The position numbers were made by a program, and so were the translations under genes. Source: Thauera sp. GDN1 (GTDB lineage: Bacteria > Pseudomonadota > Gammaproteobacteria > Burkholderiales > Rhodocyclaceae). Taken from it: a stretch of DNA of 64,000 nt. This document shows, in pieces, positions 51,542-58,747 of this stretch (position 1 is the stretch's first letter; every line of letters starts with the position of its first letter). Below the pieces are notes generated by a model. That model searched no databases, was not told the origin of the DNA, and was given only the letters and a program-made list of their open reading frames with translations. The stretch lies in NCBI RefSeq assembly GCF_029223545.1, contig NZ_CP097870.1, forward strand, positions 2,356,001 to 2,420,000, in the 5' to 3' direction.

Positions 51542-52468
51542 TTACCTGCCCACCCAGCCCGCAGCCGCGAGCAGGACGAGCAGAAACAGACACACCAGCA
51601 GAGCCCGCCAGAGCAGACTCACCGTGCCTTGCATGTGATCGACGCCCGCCTCGCTTCCCAGCCCCATCTCGGGCCGATCGACGATGCCGCCGGATTCATG
51701 AACCGGCATTCCGAGCCGGACACCCAGCGCGCCCCCACCACTTGCAACCAGTATAGCCGACGACCTGTCGGGCCACAGCACTGCCTGCGACCGCCAGCAA
51801 TAAACCGCATCCTCGAAATTGCCCACCACCGAGAACACCGTCGCGGTGATGCGCCCCGGCAGCCAGTCGATCGCCTCGAAGGCGCGCCGCGCCGGCACGC
51901 CGAAGCCGCCGAACTCCGCATCGCGGCGCTCGCCCCAGGCCTCGAACAGCAGGCGCGCCACGCGATACATCACCGCCCCGCTCGGCCCTGGCAGGATCAC
52001 GAACCAGAACACCACTCCGAACAGCTTGCGATGCGCCGCCACCAGCGCCATCTCGATCGACAGGCGCGCGACCTCGCTCGCGCTCGCCTCGTGGTAGCGC
52101 CCGCCCCGCCAGTCCGCCAGCAGACTCTGCGCACGCGCCAGCTCGCCCAGACGCAAGGCGACGTGGATCTCGTTGAAGGAATGGAGGTCGTGGCGAAAGC
52201 CCATGCACAGGTACAGCACCACGACGTTGAAAATGAAGGCGAGCGCCGGCTGCAGTTCCCATAGCAACCAGTACGCCACCGCCGTACCCAGCGTCGCCAG
52301 CACCACCAGCAGCAGCCAGGCGATCCGCCCGTGGCCGACGGTGCCGTCGTTCAGGCGTTGGGCCACGCCGTCCGCGACCCCAGCCACCGGAGCCAGGCGA
52401 CGCAGCCCCCTCCCCAACGGACGAAGCTGCTCGAGCAACAGGGCAAAAATCAACGCGAAAAGGGTCAT
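51542..52468 (-). CDS. CobD/CbiB-like membrane protein
   Basis: A 308-residue membrane protein with about four hydrophobic segments (near 1-12, 58-95, 160-175 and 285-305). It resembles the betaproteobacterial CobD/CbiB family, which also relates to AmpE: LHSFNEIHVALRLGELARAQSLLADWRG and the PGPSGAVMYRVA region with a Pro-Gly-rich loop. CbiB makes adenosylcobinamide phosphate, but no other cobalamin gene is nearby and the family may have another role. ATG 52468 (MTLFALIFALLLEQ) starts at the first helix; a start at 52498 is possible. Confidence 0.7.
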   Translation of the reverse strand: MTLFALIFALLLEQLRPLGRGLRRLAPVAGVADGVAQRLNDGTVGHGRIAWLLLVVLATLGTAVAYWLLWELQPALAFIFNVVVLYLCMGFRHDLHSFNEIHVALRLGELARAQSLLADWRGGRYHEASASEVARLSIEMALVAAHRKLFGVVFWFVILPGPSGAVMYRVARLLFEAWGERRDAEFGGFGVPARRAFEAIDWLPGRITATVFSVVGNFEDAVYCWRSQAVLWPDRSSAILVASGGGALGVRLGMPVHESGGIVDRPEMGLGSEAGVDHMQGTVSLLWRALLVCLFLLVLLAAAGWVGR

Positions 52469-52561
52469 GCCGGACGAATCGATGTGCGTTGGAAACACGG
52501 CCCGTTCAAGGCCGCGCGATCAGCCCCGACGATAACACAAGCCCCGCCCTCTCCTCGCCCC

Positions 52562-52583
52562 GTGGGAGCGGCGGCAGCCGCGA
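52562..52583 (+). repeat. Single REP-like palindrome
   Basis: GTGGGAGCGGCGGCAGCCGC followed by GA, the same unit as the pair at 50189-50261. It lies between the CobD/CbiB-like gene and the end of the Nudix gene, outside both reading frames. Confidence 0.7.
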
Positions 52584-52604
52584 AAAACCCGTCCACCCAC
52601 CCGC

Positions 52605-53234
52605 TCACCCCTCCCGCCCCTCCGACGCCCCGTTCAACATCCGATACAGCGACATGATGATCCCCGCCGTCGCTCCCCAGATGAAGTAGCCCTGGTAAGG
52701 CATCGCGTGGAAGCGTCGCAGCCGCCCCTCGTGCATGATGCTGTGCTCCTCGTGGTTGGCCGGATCGAGGAAGTGCGCCAGCGGCACCTCGAAAGCCTCG
52801 GCCACCTCGAAGGCGTCGAGGGTGAGCTTGAACGGCGGATGGACCAAGCCGACCACCGGGGTCACGCGGAAGCCCGTGCCGGTGAAGTAGTCCGGCAGCG
52901 CGCCGAGCAGTTCGACGTTGCTGCGCTGGAGGCCGATCTCCTCTTCGGTCTCGCGCAGGGCGGTGTCGACGGGAGACGTGTCGACTTCCTCGACCCGACC
53001 GCCGGGGAAGCTGATCTGGCCGGGGTGGTGGTGGAGGTGCTCGGTGCGCTTGGTGAACAGGAGGGACAGAACGGACGCGCGCTCGACCACCGGCACCAAA
53101 ACAGCAGCCGGTTGGGCTCCGACCACATCCATCGTCGTTTCGGGAGTAGTGATCCCGCGATACCCCCTGGCGAAAGTCGTTCTGAACCAGCCAGAATCTT
53201 TCAAATGACTATTTGTAGCCACCAACCAATCCAA
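52605..53234 (-). CDS. Nudix hydrolase, CoA pyrophosphatase-like, with unusual N-terminus
   Basis: Up to 209 residues. The core is a CoA-pyrophosphatase-type Nudix domain: AAVLVPVVERASVLSLLFTKR, then RTEHLHHHPGQISFPGGRVE, then the Nudix helix with TALRETEEEIGL. Such enzymes split CoA or its esters. The first ~40 residues (TTG start at 53234, MDWLVATNSHLKDSG) do not look like the family and are AT-richer than the rest; they lie at the edge of the pilin island. ATG 53129 is an alternative start but has no Shine-Dalgarno. The native 5' end may have been replaced. Confidence 0.8.
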   Translation of the reverse strand: MDWLVATNSHLKDSGWFRTTFARGYRGITTPETTMDVVGAQPAAVLVPVVERASVLSLLFTKRTEHLHHHPGQISFPGGRVEEVDTSPVDTALRETEEEIGLQRSNVELLGALPDYFTGTGFRVTPVVGLVHPPFKLTLDAFEVAEAFEVPLAHFLDPANHEEHSIMHEGRLRRFHAMPYQGYFIWGATAGIIMSLYRMLNGASEGREG

Positions 53235-53282
53235 AATCTTCGTCCGCTATCCCAGCGCTCTTTCTAGAGCAATCTCTACAGA

Positions 53283-53309
53283 CTATAAATATCGATATCC
53301 AACCGGCGC
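53283..53309 (-). pseudogene. Cut-off 3' tail of the pilX-like gene
   Basis: Reading across the insertion with one copy of the target repeat, the pilX-like frame continues into these 27 bases as APVGYRYL and a TAG stop at 53285-53283. This is the original C-terminus, now separated from its gene by the insertion sequence. Confidence 0.8.
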
Positions 53310-53317
53310 AATTTTGT
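53310..53317. repeat. Target site duplication, left copy
   Basis: AATTTTGT, directly outside the left terminal repeat of the insertion sequence. The identical octamer lies outside the right end at 54766-54773. Eight bases is the usual duplication for ISL3-family elements. Confidence 0.9.
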
Positions 53318-53363
53318 GGCTCTAAGCCGTTTCCAGTGGAAATTGACTTCTCAACATACATGA
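53318..53363 (+). repeat. Left terminal inverted repeat of the ISL3 element
   Basis: 46 bp, identical to the reverse complement of 54720-54765. The transposase stop codon (53351-53353) lies inside it. Confidence 0.93.
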
Positions 53364-54673
53364 TGGTAGTGCCCGTAGTCGCGGGCGATTGCCGGCACCA
53401 AGGGGCTTTGCGGTAGATGCTCGAGCTTGGACATTCGCAGGTAGGCGATCGCGATGAAGTTTTCCGGGTCACGGAAACCTCGGGCGGCGGCTTTCGCCTT
53501 CTGCAACAGGCTGTTCATCGCCTCGACGTAGGCGTTGCTGCGCCCGTCGAGCATGCCGCGCACGACACCGCCGAGATGTTCTTTCAAGGTGACCGCCAGG
53601 CGCTTGAACGGCTCGAGCCGCGAGCGTCGCGCCCAACTCATCCACTTCGTCAATGCGCCGAGGGCGATTGCTTCGCTGTTACTGTCCCGCGCCTCGCGGT
53701 AGACCAGCCGCAGGGCCTGCTTGAGTCGCCAGGCCCGCGCGCTCTTCAGATTCGAGCGCTGCAGCCAGTGCATCGCCTCGAACTGCGCGCGAGTCCAGCT
53801 CGCCGAGTCCTTGCGCATGCCCCACAGCAGTTGGCGAAGGGTCTTCTTGCCGTGCACGCCCACCGCCTCGCGGGCCGCTTCTGCCGAGTTGCGCATCTCT
53901 TCGCGTCGCACCTCATCCATCGCCGCGTTGGCAAGCGCCACGACGTGAAAGCGGTCATAGCTGATCTGGGCGTTCGGCAGCGACTGCTCGATCCCCTTGG
54001 CGTACGCCGCGCTCATGTCGATGCAGGCGTGTTCGATGGTGGCCGGATCGCCGCCATGCACGCGCATATCCTCGGCGAAGGCCCCCAGGGTTTGATGGTC
54101 ACGACCGGGGCAGGCGAACAGCAAACGCTTGGCCGCCAGGTCATGCACCACGGTGATGTACTGGTGCCCGCGCTTGACGCTGGTCTCGTCAATGCCCACG
54201 TGGCGCACGCCCGACATGTCGTCCTTGGCACGGGCCACCTCGACATAGTGGCGCACCCGCCGCCACAGCCGCTTTGGCGCAACCCGCATCTGATTGGCGG
54301 CCTGGCGCACCGGCAATTCCCGGCACAGCGACAGGCCCAGTGCCTCGAACAGCAAGGTGAAGCCACTGCCCTCTCGTGCCCACGGCACCGGCAACTGCGT
54401 GGTCTTGCCGCAGCCCGAGCACTGCACGCGCGGCACCTCGGCATGCAACCACGCTTCGAACTGGAAGAAATCCAGGTGTCGCCAACTGCGGCGCACGCGG
54501 TCATGGATCAACTGATGCTCGAACCCGCATGCCGGACAGGCCGCACGACGGCCGGTGTGCTCAACCTCGAAGTCGATCCGCCGCTTGGCTGTGTTGAGCT
54601 CGACCTTGGCGACGTGCCAAGGCGGCTGCAGGCCAAGCGCGGTGGTGAAGAGGGCTTCGATCTGGTTGTTCAT
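53351..54673 (-). CDS. ISL3-family transposase
   Basis: A 440-residue DDE transposase. An N-terminal zinc-binding region has two Cys pairs (CPAC about 46-49 and CSGC about 81-84), followed by a helix-turn-helix (about 110-145). The catalytic triad residues are in HVGIDETSVKRGHQYITVV (first Asp), ACIDMSAAYAKGI (second Asp) and NAYVEAMNSLLQKAKAAARGF (Glu). Length matches the family and the frame is uninterrupted, so the element should be able to move. The last codons and stop are inside the left terminal repeat. Confidence 0.95.
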   Translation of the reverse strand: MNNQIEALFTTALGLQPPWHVAKVELNTAKRRIDFEVEHTGRRAACPACGFEHQLIHDRVRRSWRHLDFFQFEAWLHAEVPRVQCSGCGKTTQLPVPWAREGSGFTLLFEALGLSLCRELPVRQAANQMRVAPKRLWRRVRHYVEVARAKDDMSGVRHVGIDETSVKRGHQYITVVHDLAAKRLLFACPGRDHQTLGAFAEDMRVHGGDPATIEHACIDMSAAYAKGIEQSLPNAQISYDRFHVVALANAAMDEVRREEMRNSAEAAREAVGVHGKKTLRQLLWGMRKDSASWTRAQFEAMHWLQRSNLKSARAWRLKQALRLVYREARDSNSEAIALGALTKWMSWARRSRLEPFKRLAVTLKEHLGGVVRGMLDGRSNAYVEAMNSLLQKAKAAARGFRDPENFIAIAYLRMSKLEHLPQSPLVPAIARDYGHYHHVC

Positions 54674-54690
54674 CAGGTGCGAGGTCGGCG

Positions 54691-56202
54691 TCAGTGTCGG
54701 GCGGTTGTACCGCCGCAGGTCATGTATGTTGAGAAGTCAATTTCCACTGGAAACGGCTTAGAGCCAATTTTGTATGTAGGCATCGGAATAACGTTCCCAC
54801 TGCCTGTTGTTTTTGAAAGGCTGATATCAATATTCCCAAGCATCTCCGTCACATCCGTCTCTCCTGAAATAACGATATTCCCCTCTACCTTAATGGTTCC
54901 AGTTCCCGTAAATTTACCAGACGCCATCCCTGTTCCCCCTGCGCCAGTTGAAGCGATTAGGTTGCCGTGAACTGAAACAGTCGCATTATTTCCGGAACCT
55001 ACTGACAGTTCTCCACCAGAGAAAAACACAATGTTTGCGACTGTCGCTTCTTTTTTTAAATTCGGATCATACAAACCACTATTGTGGCAATATTGCGTAG
55101 GCAATTGCGACGCGACCGTCCCGCACGCCTCTGAATAGGCGATCAACTCTGACACTGAAAACTCGCCTACCGGAACCTCGCCAGGACGAGGTTGATTATA
55201 AAACTCGGCGGGAGCATAGAAATCGTAACTTAGGCTACTAGAGGTGGCCACCGCAAGTTCAAGATTTCCCTTTGCAATAAAGGAGTTTACGTATCGCAAA
55301 TCCTGCCCCACTGGAATATCTCTTGTTCGCGCCGGCGGCCTAATTATCACATTCCCATCGAACCACAAGACACCCGGTGGCAGAACGGCAACTGAGAGAT
55401 CGATCGTCCACAGATTATTTATCGCACTGTAAGTGATCCCAGCAGTAGAAATCGAAGCGTCGCCGCCCAAATTCCGCTTTTCAATCGAATAACCAATCCC
55501 AACGACGGCGGGATCCGCTTTAAAAATATAATTAGAAAAAGACATCAAATCGTTAGCAGAAACAAAATCGGTCGGCACATAAAGCTCGACATTAATCCCA
55601 TTCAATACAACTTCCGTACCCGCTGTGTTGGTGACAATATCATCCTTTACGTAAATGGTTGAATTATTATCTCCTGTAAAAGACGCACTTCCACCAACCA
55701 CCAGGCCGCCCGCAAAAACGGATCCACTTTGCGTACCCGTCTTTATACTTCGAGTTGACTTAAAAATAGCCCTAGCGATCGCCGCCGCCTCGCCACTCTC
55801 AGCAACGATATCAAAGCAAATATTCGGAGTGACCGGATCAGTACTTGTCGGACAAGTATCAGGCAAGCTAGGACTAAGAGGCGAGCCGCTATTAGTATAG
55901 ACAGCGCTGTTAGAGCCAGCTGTAATTTCACCCCTCTCAATCAAATTGATATCGCTAACTGAATCAAAGTCCTTAGTACTCATGAACGCAGCCAGAGCCT
56001 GATAGGCTGCTGCGGCCCTCACTTGAGCCTCTGTCTGTGCATGAACGGCGACGACAGAACTTTGGGAGCTATTTATCGAGTAAACTAAACCCATCGTCAT
56101 TCCAGCAACCGAAATACCAGTAAGCAAGGTGAGCAAAAGAGCCGAAAAACCCTTTTGCTTTTCTCGGATATTCTTTTTGCCACCATAGCCTTTGCTCTTC
56201 AT
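54691..56202 (-). CDS. pilX: Oversized PilX-like minor pilin, C-terminus altered by IS insertion
   Basis: A 503-residue exported protein. The prepilin-type start KQKGFSALLLTLLTGISVAG has the Gly-Phe cleavage site but no Glu at +5, as in PilX/GspK-type tip pilins. The rest (about 60-479) is beta-rich, with Gly/Ser/Thr/Asn repeats (SVFAGGLVVGGSASFTGD, SGGELSVGSGNNATVSVHGN) that look like a stacked beta domain. Ordinary PilX is about 170-200 residues. From residue 480 on, 24 codons come from the insertion sequence and replace the original 8-residue tail. AT-rich codon use sets it apart from the core genes. Function is probably in pilus tip assembly or adhesion; the partner PilY1 is not encoded here. 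Confidence 0.72.
   Translation of the reverse strand: MKSKGYGGKKNIREKQKGFSALLLTLLTGISVAGMTMGLVYSINSSQSSVVAVHAQTEAQVRAAAAYQALAAFMSTKDFDSVSDINLIERGEITAGSNSAVYTNSGSPLSPSLPDTCPTSTDPVTPNICFDIVAESGEAAAIARAIFKSTRSIKTGTQSGSVFAGGLVVGGSASFTGDNNSTIYVKDDIVTNTAGTEVVLNGINVELYVPTDFVSANDLMSFSNYIFKADPAVVGIGYSIEKRNLGGDASISTAGITYSAINNLWTIDLSVAVLPPGVLWFDGNVIIRPPARTRDIPVGQDLRYVNSFIAKGNLELAVATSSSLSYDFYAPAEFYNQPRPGEVPVGEFSVSELIAYSEACGTVASQLPTQYCHNSGLYDPNLKKEATVANIVFFSGGELSVGSGNNATVSVHGNLIASTGAGGTGMASGKFTGTGTIKVEGNIVISGETDVTEMLGNIDISLSKTTGSGNVIPMPTYKIGSKPFPVEIDFSTYMTCGGTTARH
54720..54765 (-). repeat. Right terminal inverted repeat of the ISL3 element
   Basis: 46 bp, perfect inverted match to 53318-53363. It provides the first new codons of the altered pilX-like C-terminus. 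Confidence 0.93.
54766..54773. repeat. Target site duplication, right copy
   Basis: AATTTTGT, identical to 53310-53317, directly outside the right end of the insertion sequence. Confidence 0.9.
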
Positions 56203-56214
56203 GGCATCGCTACC

Positions 56215-56889
56215 CTACTTATAGTTAATCAAGCAAACTTGGTTTCTTACCACGTTTCCTGCAGCGCGATCACCACCAAAAACAGTCGCTAAAATCTCTA
56301 TGATGTACGAACCTTCCACTACAGTTGGTGCATCAATCGCGAATGGACTGCAGGGCTCATTTCGGACTCTAAATTCGAATACACCAACATTCTCGAATCC
56401 AACGGCAGACAATCTCTGAACGAGTGAGGTCGACGGAACCCCAACCCCAGGCATCGACAAGTTTGAGCACGAATATCCATCAGGTCCAAAATACCGCAGG
56501 CCCGACGCATCGCTTACTAATGCATTGCAGCCACCACCGACTGCTGACCACACAATTGACCTTGCAGCAGCAGTTGAACCCAGTACGTACTCAGACAGAT
56601 CCTCCGTGTACGCAACAAAAACCGCTCCGTACGCATTCGGAAAATCCGGCGGTCCGTTTAGCACACCAAAACCGGCGCCCTGCAGAATTCTATCTACAGT
56701 CAGCATTCCTGAAAAAATTTGACTGTCAATTTTTGTCCCAAGCGACACCTCCGATGCGTTTCTTGATACGGTTTGGTAAACGCCGACCATCCCGAGAACG
56801 ACGACCATCGAAACAACCATTCCAACCATCAACTCTACAAGAGTGAAGCCCTTCCCATATTGTCCAGAAGCATTCTTTTTTTTATTCAT
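56215..56889 (-). CDS. pilW: PilW-like minor pilin
   Basis: A 224-residue type IV minor pilin. A charged leader ends at YGKG and is followed by the class III signal FTLVELMVGMVVSMVVVLGM, with Glu at +5 of the mature chain. A C-terminal globular region has several Cys (GGGCNALV, YSCSNLS, NEPCSPF, NQVCLINYK) that can form disulfides. PilW proteins help prime pilus assembly with PilV and PilX. ATG 56889 overlaps the pilV stop by ATGA. Confidence 0.83.
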   Translation of the reverse strand: MNKKKNASGQYGKGFTLVELMVGMVVSMVVVLGMVGVYQTVSRNASEVSLGTKIDSQIFSGMLTVDRILQGAGFGVLNGPPDFPNAYGAVFVAYTEDLSEYVLGSTAAARSIVWSAVGGGCNALVSDASGLRYFGPDGYSCSNLSMPGVGVPSTSLVQRLSAVGFENVGVFEFRVRNEPCSPFAIDAPTVVEGSYIIEILATVFGGDRAAGNVVRNQVCLINYK

Positions 56890-57275
56890 GGCGTCACCTG
56901 GATTGCCGCACCTTTTAGGACGTCATTTGTCAATGTAGACGCGGACTTGTGAGTCACGGCAAAATTTTCCGCAGCAAAAACCTCTGCACCATCGGCTTTT
57001 AATGCTGTAACAGTGTAAGTTTCATCCACTTGAGCACAAGACATCGGTAGCGATACAGCGTCAGCAATTTGCCTAGTTGAATTCGAAGTGCATTGAGCAA
57101 CATCTTGTTCCTGCAACCAAGATCGCAAATCGAAAGTGACTAGACTTTGGACATTACTGTCGCGATTAGCCTGCATAGCCTTGGCAGCAATCACGGCCGT
57201 GCCCAGACCCAGGACGCTACCCAACAGCAAAGCCACTAGCCCCTCAATCAAACTCATTCCAGATTGTTTTTTCAT
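56886..57275 (-). CDS. pilV: PilV-like minor pilin
   Basis: A 129-residue type IV minor pilin. The leader MKKQSG is followed by MSLIEGLVALLLGSVLGLGT, with Glu at +5. Two Cys in the globular part (QCTSNS, MSCAQ) probably pair. ATG 57275 has GAGG six bases upstream; a start at 57305 would overlap fimT by 14 bp and lengthen the leader. Its place between fimT and pilW is the standard minor-pilin order. Confidence 0.8.
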   Translation of the reverse strand: MKKQSGMSLIEGLVALLLGSVLGLGTAVIAAKAMQANRDSNVQSLVTFDLRSWLQEQDVAQCTSNSTRQIADAVSLPMSCAQVDETYTVTALKADGAEVFAAENFAVTHKSASTLTNDVLKGAAIQVTP

Positions 57276-57291
57276 TGCAGCCTCGCTAATT

Positions 57292-57750
57292 TTACCCACC
57301 GGCAAGATTCGACGTTATAGAAGTGCCGCCATTAGCTGAGATTGTATAGCTACGACAAATCGGCTGATCAATTAATCCATCAGTATTTATTGAGATTACC
57401 CCGCCGCAACTTTCATCAAAGGTGATCGTTGTATCAGGATATATGTCTGCCGCCCACACGGGATTGGGGTTTATACCATCAAAGACCTCGATTCGATTGT
57501 TGACATATCGAACGGAGGCGACCCCTCCACCCGCCTGTTTAGCCTTGTTAAGGAAAGCCTCGGTGCGAGCACGACTGAAGGCTTGATTTAGTTTGTCATT
57601 GACCTCTGCAATATGTGAGTTGGCTATCCAGGAGCGCCCCAAAGGTACCGTAGCGAGCGCTAACATCATCAATATTGCGATGGTGACCATTAGTTCAACA
57701 AGGGTCACTCCATTTTGAAATCTGAGACCTAGCTCTAAAGGCCGCCACAT
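57292..57750 (-). CDS. fimT: FimT/GspH-like minor pilin
   Basis: A 152-residue minor pseudopilin. A leader of 14 residues ends at QNG, followed by VTLVELMVTIAILMMLALAT with Glu at +5. The C-terminal part has the GspH/FimT features: ARTEAFLNKAKQ helix, then beta strands with SCGG and PICRSYTIS Cys residues. FimT/GspH proteins prime pilus assembly, and some bind DNA during uptake. ATG 57750 has GGAGATAAGGG upstream and overlaps the 3' end of the pilE-like gene by 16 bp. Confidence 0.82.
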   Translation of the reverse strand: MWRPLELGLRFQNGVTLVELMVTIAILMMLALATVPLGRSWIANSHIAEVNDKLNQAFSRARTEAFLNKAKQAGGGVASVRYVNNRIEVFDGINPNPVWAADIYPDTTITFDESCGGVISINTDGLIDQPICRSYTISANGGTSITSNLAGG

Positions 57751-58190
57751 CCCTTATCTCCATTAAAGTTGGGGGTACTATTGACACTCGACAGATTGAT
57801 CACACAACCTGCATTCATTCCCGTTGAAACGCCGGTCGCTTTTAGATCATAAGACGTAGCATCAACCTTTACCGTATAAGTAAAGTGCTGACTTTGAGAA
57901 CCACTCCAACTAGGCCCGGCGTTGTCTGAAATATAATCCGCAGCTTTGGTGCCCTCTGTAGCCGTGGGGTACGACAGATTTCTTTGGTAAAGATTTTCGA
58001 CCACTAAGCTCAATGAAGCCAAATCACTTGCTGCCGTTCGTGCTCGAGAGCGCCGGATATAATCGTCATACGCGGGCAATGCTATAGACGCAAGAATTGC
58101 AATAACTGCCACAACGACCATCAGCTCAATTAAAGTAAAACCCGTGGGCCGATGGCCCGTTCTTCTCTGTCGTGCGAGGAGAAAAATCAT
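57735..58190 (-). CDS. pilE: PilE-like type IV pilin
   Basis: A 151-residue pilin. A leader of 17 residues ends in RPTG, followed by FTLIELMVVVAVIAILASIA with Glu at +5. The N-terminal helix runs on to AYDDYIRRSRARTAASDL. The C-terminal disulfide loop is framed by Cys in AGCVINLSS and DKGCGGL. The leading position in the minor-pilin cluster and the small size suit a PilE-type minor pilin; a role as major pilin cannot be excluded. ATG 58190 has GAGG seven bases upstream. No clear promoter was seen before it. Confidence 0.82.
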   Translation of the reverse strand: MIFLLARQRRTGHRPTGFTLIELMVVVAVIAILASIALPAYDDYIRRSRARTAASDLASLSLVVENLYQRNLSYPTATEGTKAADYISDNAGPSWSGSQSQHFTYTVKVDATSYDLKATGVSTGMNAGCVINLSSVNSTPNFNGDKGCGGL

Positions 58191-58229
58191 CTCAAACCTC
58201 GATCTTCCATTAAAAACCGTCGTAATCAG

Positions 58230-58529
58230 TCACCGATCTCGCTCAAGGCGCTCTCTCCCACGTTCCAACACTCCACCGCTCCAATCGTAGTTGAGCTTCG
58301 GCTCGAACTCCGGAAACTTCGTGTCGTGTTCCATCAACAGGCTGAACACTGTCTTGGCGTGATCCGGAGGGAACCCTTTGCGCGTGCCGTTACGCGTATC
58401 CAGAATGAGGCTGGCAATCTTGTCCCGTCCCGCTTGAGTCCCCCAGTCGCTGAGGATGAAGCTCAGGTGAGGGAACGCCTCGAAAAGGTCCGAAACAGCG
58501 GTTTGTGGTGTGGGTGTCTGGCTACTCAT
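58230..58529 (-). CDS. Hypothetical protein upstream of the pilin operon
   Basis: A 99-residue soluble protein that I do not recognise. ATG 58529 (MSSQTPTPQTAVSDLFEAFPHLSF) has GAGG seven bases upstream; an open frame continues up to 58640 but its codons look random. The protein is mixed charged with no signal or transmembrane segment, and a likely helix-rich core (DKIASLILDTRNG, HAKTVFSLLMEHD). It ends 39 bp before the pilE-like gene on the same strand. The 218 bp upstream of it hold no other gene. Confidence 0.55.
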   Translation of the reverse strand: MSSQTPTPQTAVSDLFEAFPHLSFILSDWGTQAGRDKIASLILDTRNGTRKGFPPDHAKTVFSLLMEHDTKFPEFEPKLNYDWSGGVLERGRERLERDR

Positions 58530-58747
58530 GGCCAACCTCGCTTCGTTCTGTGAAGAGTTCTTATTATGTCGCCAGCCGCTTCGGCTGCCTGAGCTCGTGG
58601 GCAACACCCGGGCAAAGCCCGAGGGCGTCCGCATCTGCACTCATCCATCTCCCGTATAGCAGAGGCCAACCGGCTTGCCGCGTGAATATGTCACGTACGC
58701 GCACAGGGGCCCATTTTGCTGGATCGCAGGACACACGGGTGATGAAT

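Larger units (their letters stand above)
53318..54765 (-). mobile_element. Complete ISL3-family insertion sequence
   Basis: A 1448-bp element bounded by perfect 46-bp inverted repeats (53318-53363 and 54720-54765) that begin GGCTCTAAGCCGTTTCCAGT. It is flanked by identical 8-bp direct repeats and encodes one intact transposase. It carries no passenger gene. Identical ends and duplication point to a recent insertion. It lies inside the pilX-like gene of the minor-pilin operon, in the same orientation as that operon. Confidence 0.95.

Noticed and set aside
53255-53275. Small hairpin with GCTCT/AGAGC arms after the pilX tail
   Set aside because: Only five base pairs and no T-run; too weak to call a terminator.
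53209-53472. An 87-codon frame across the left end of the insertion sequence
   Set aside because: It is an accidental join of transposase-antiparallel sequence and the cut-off pilX tail, with no gene-like start.
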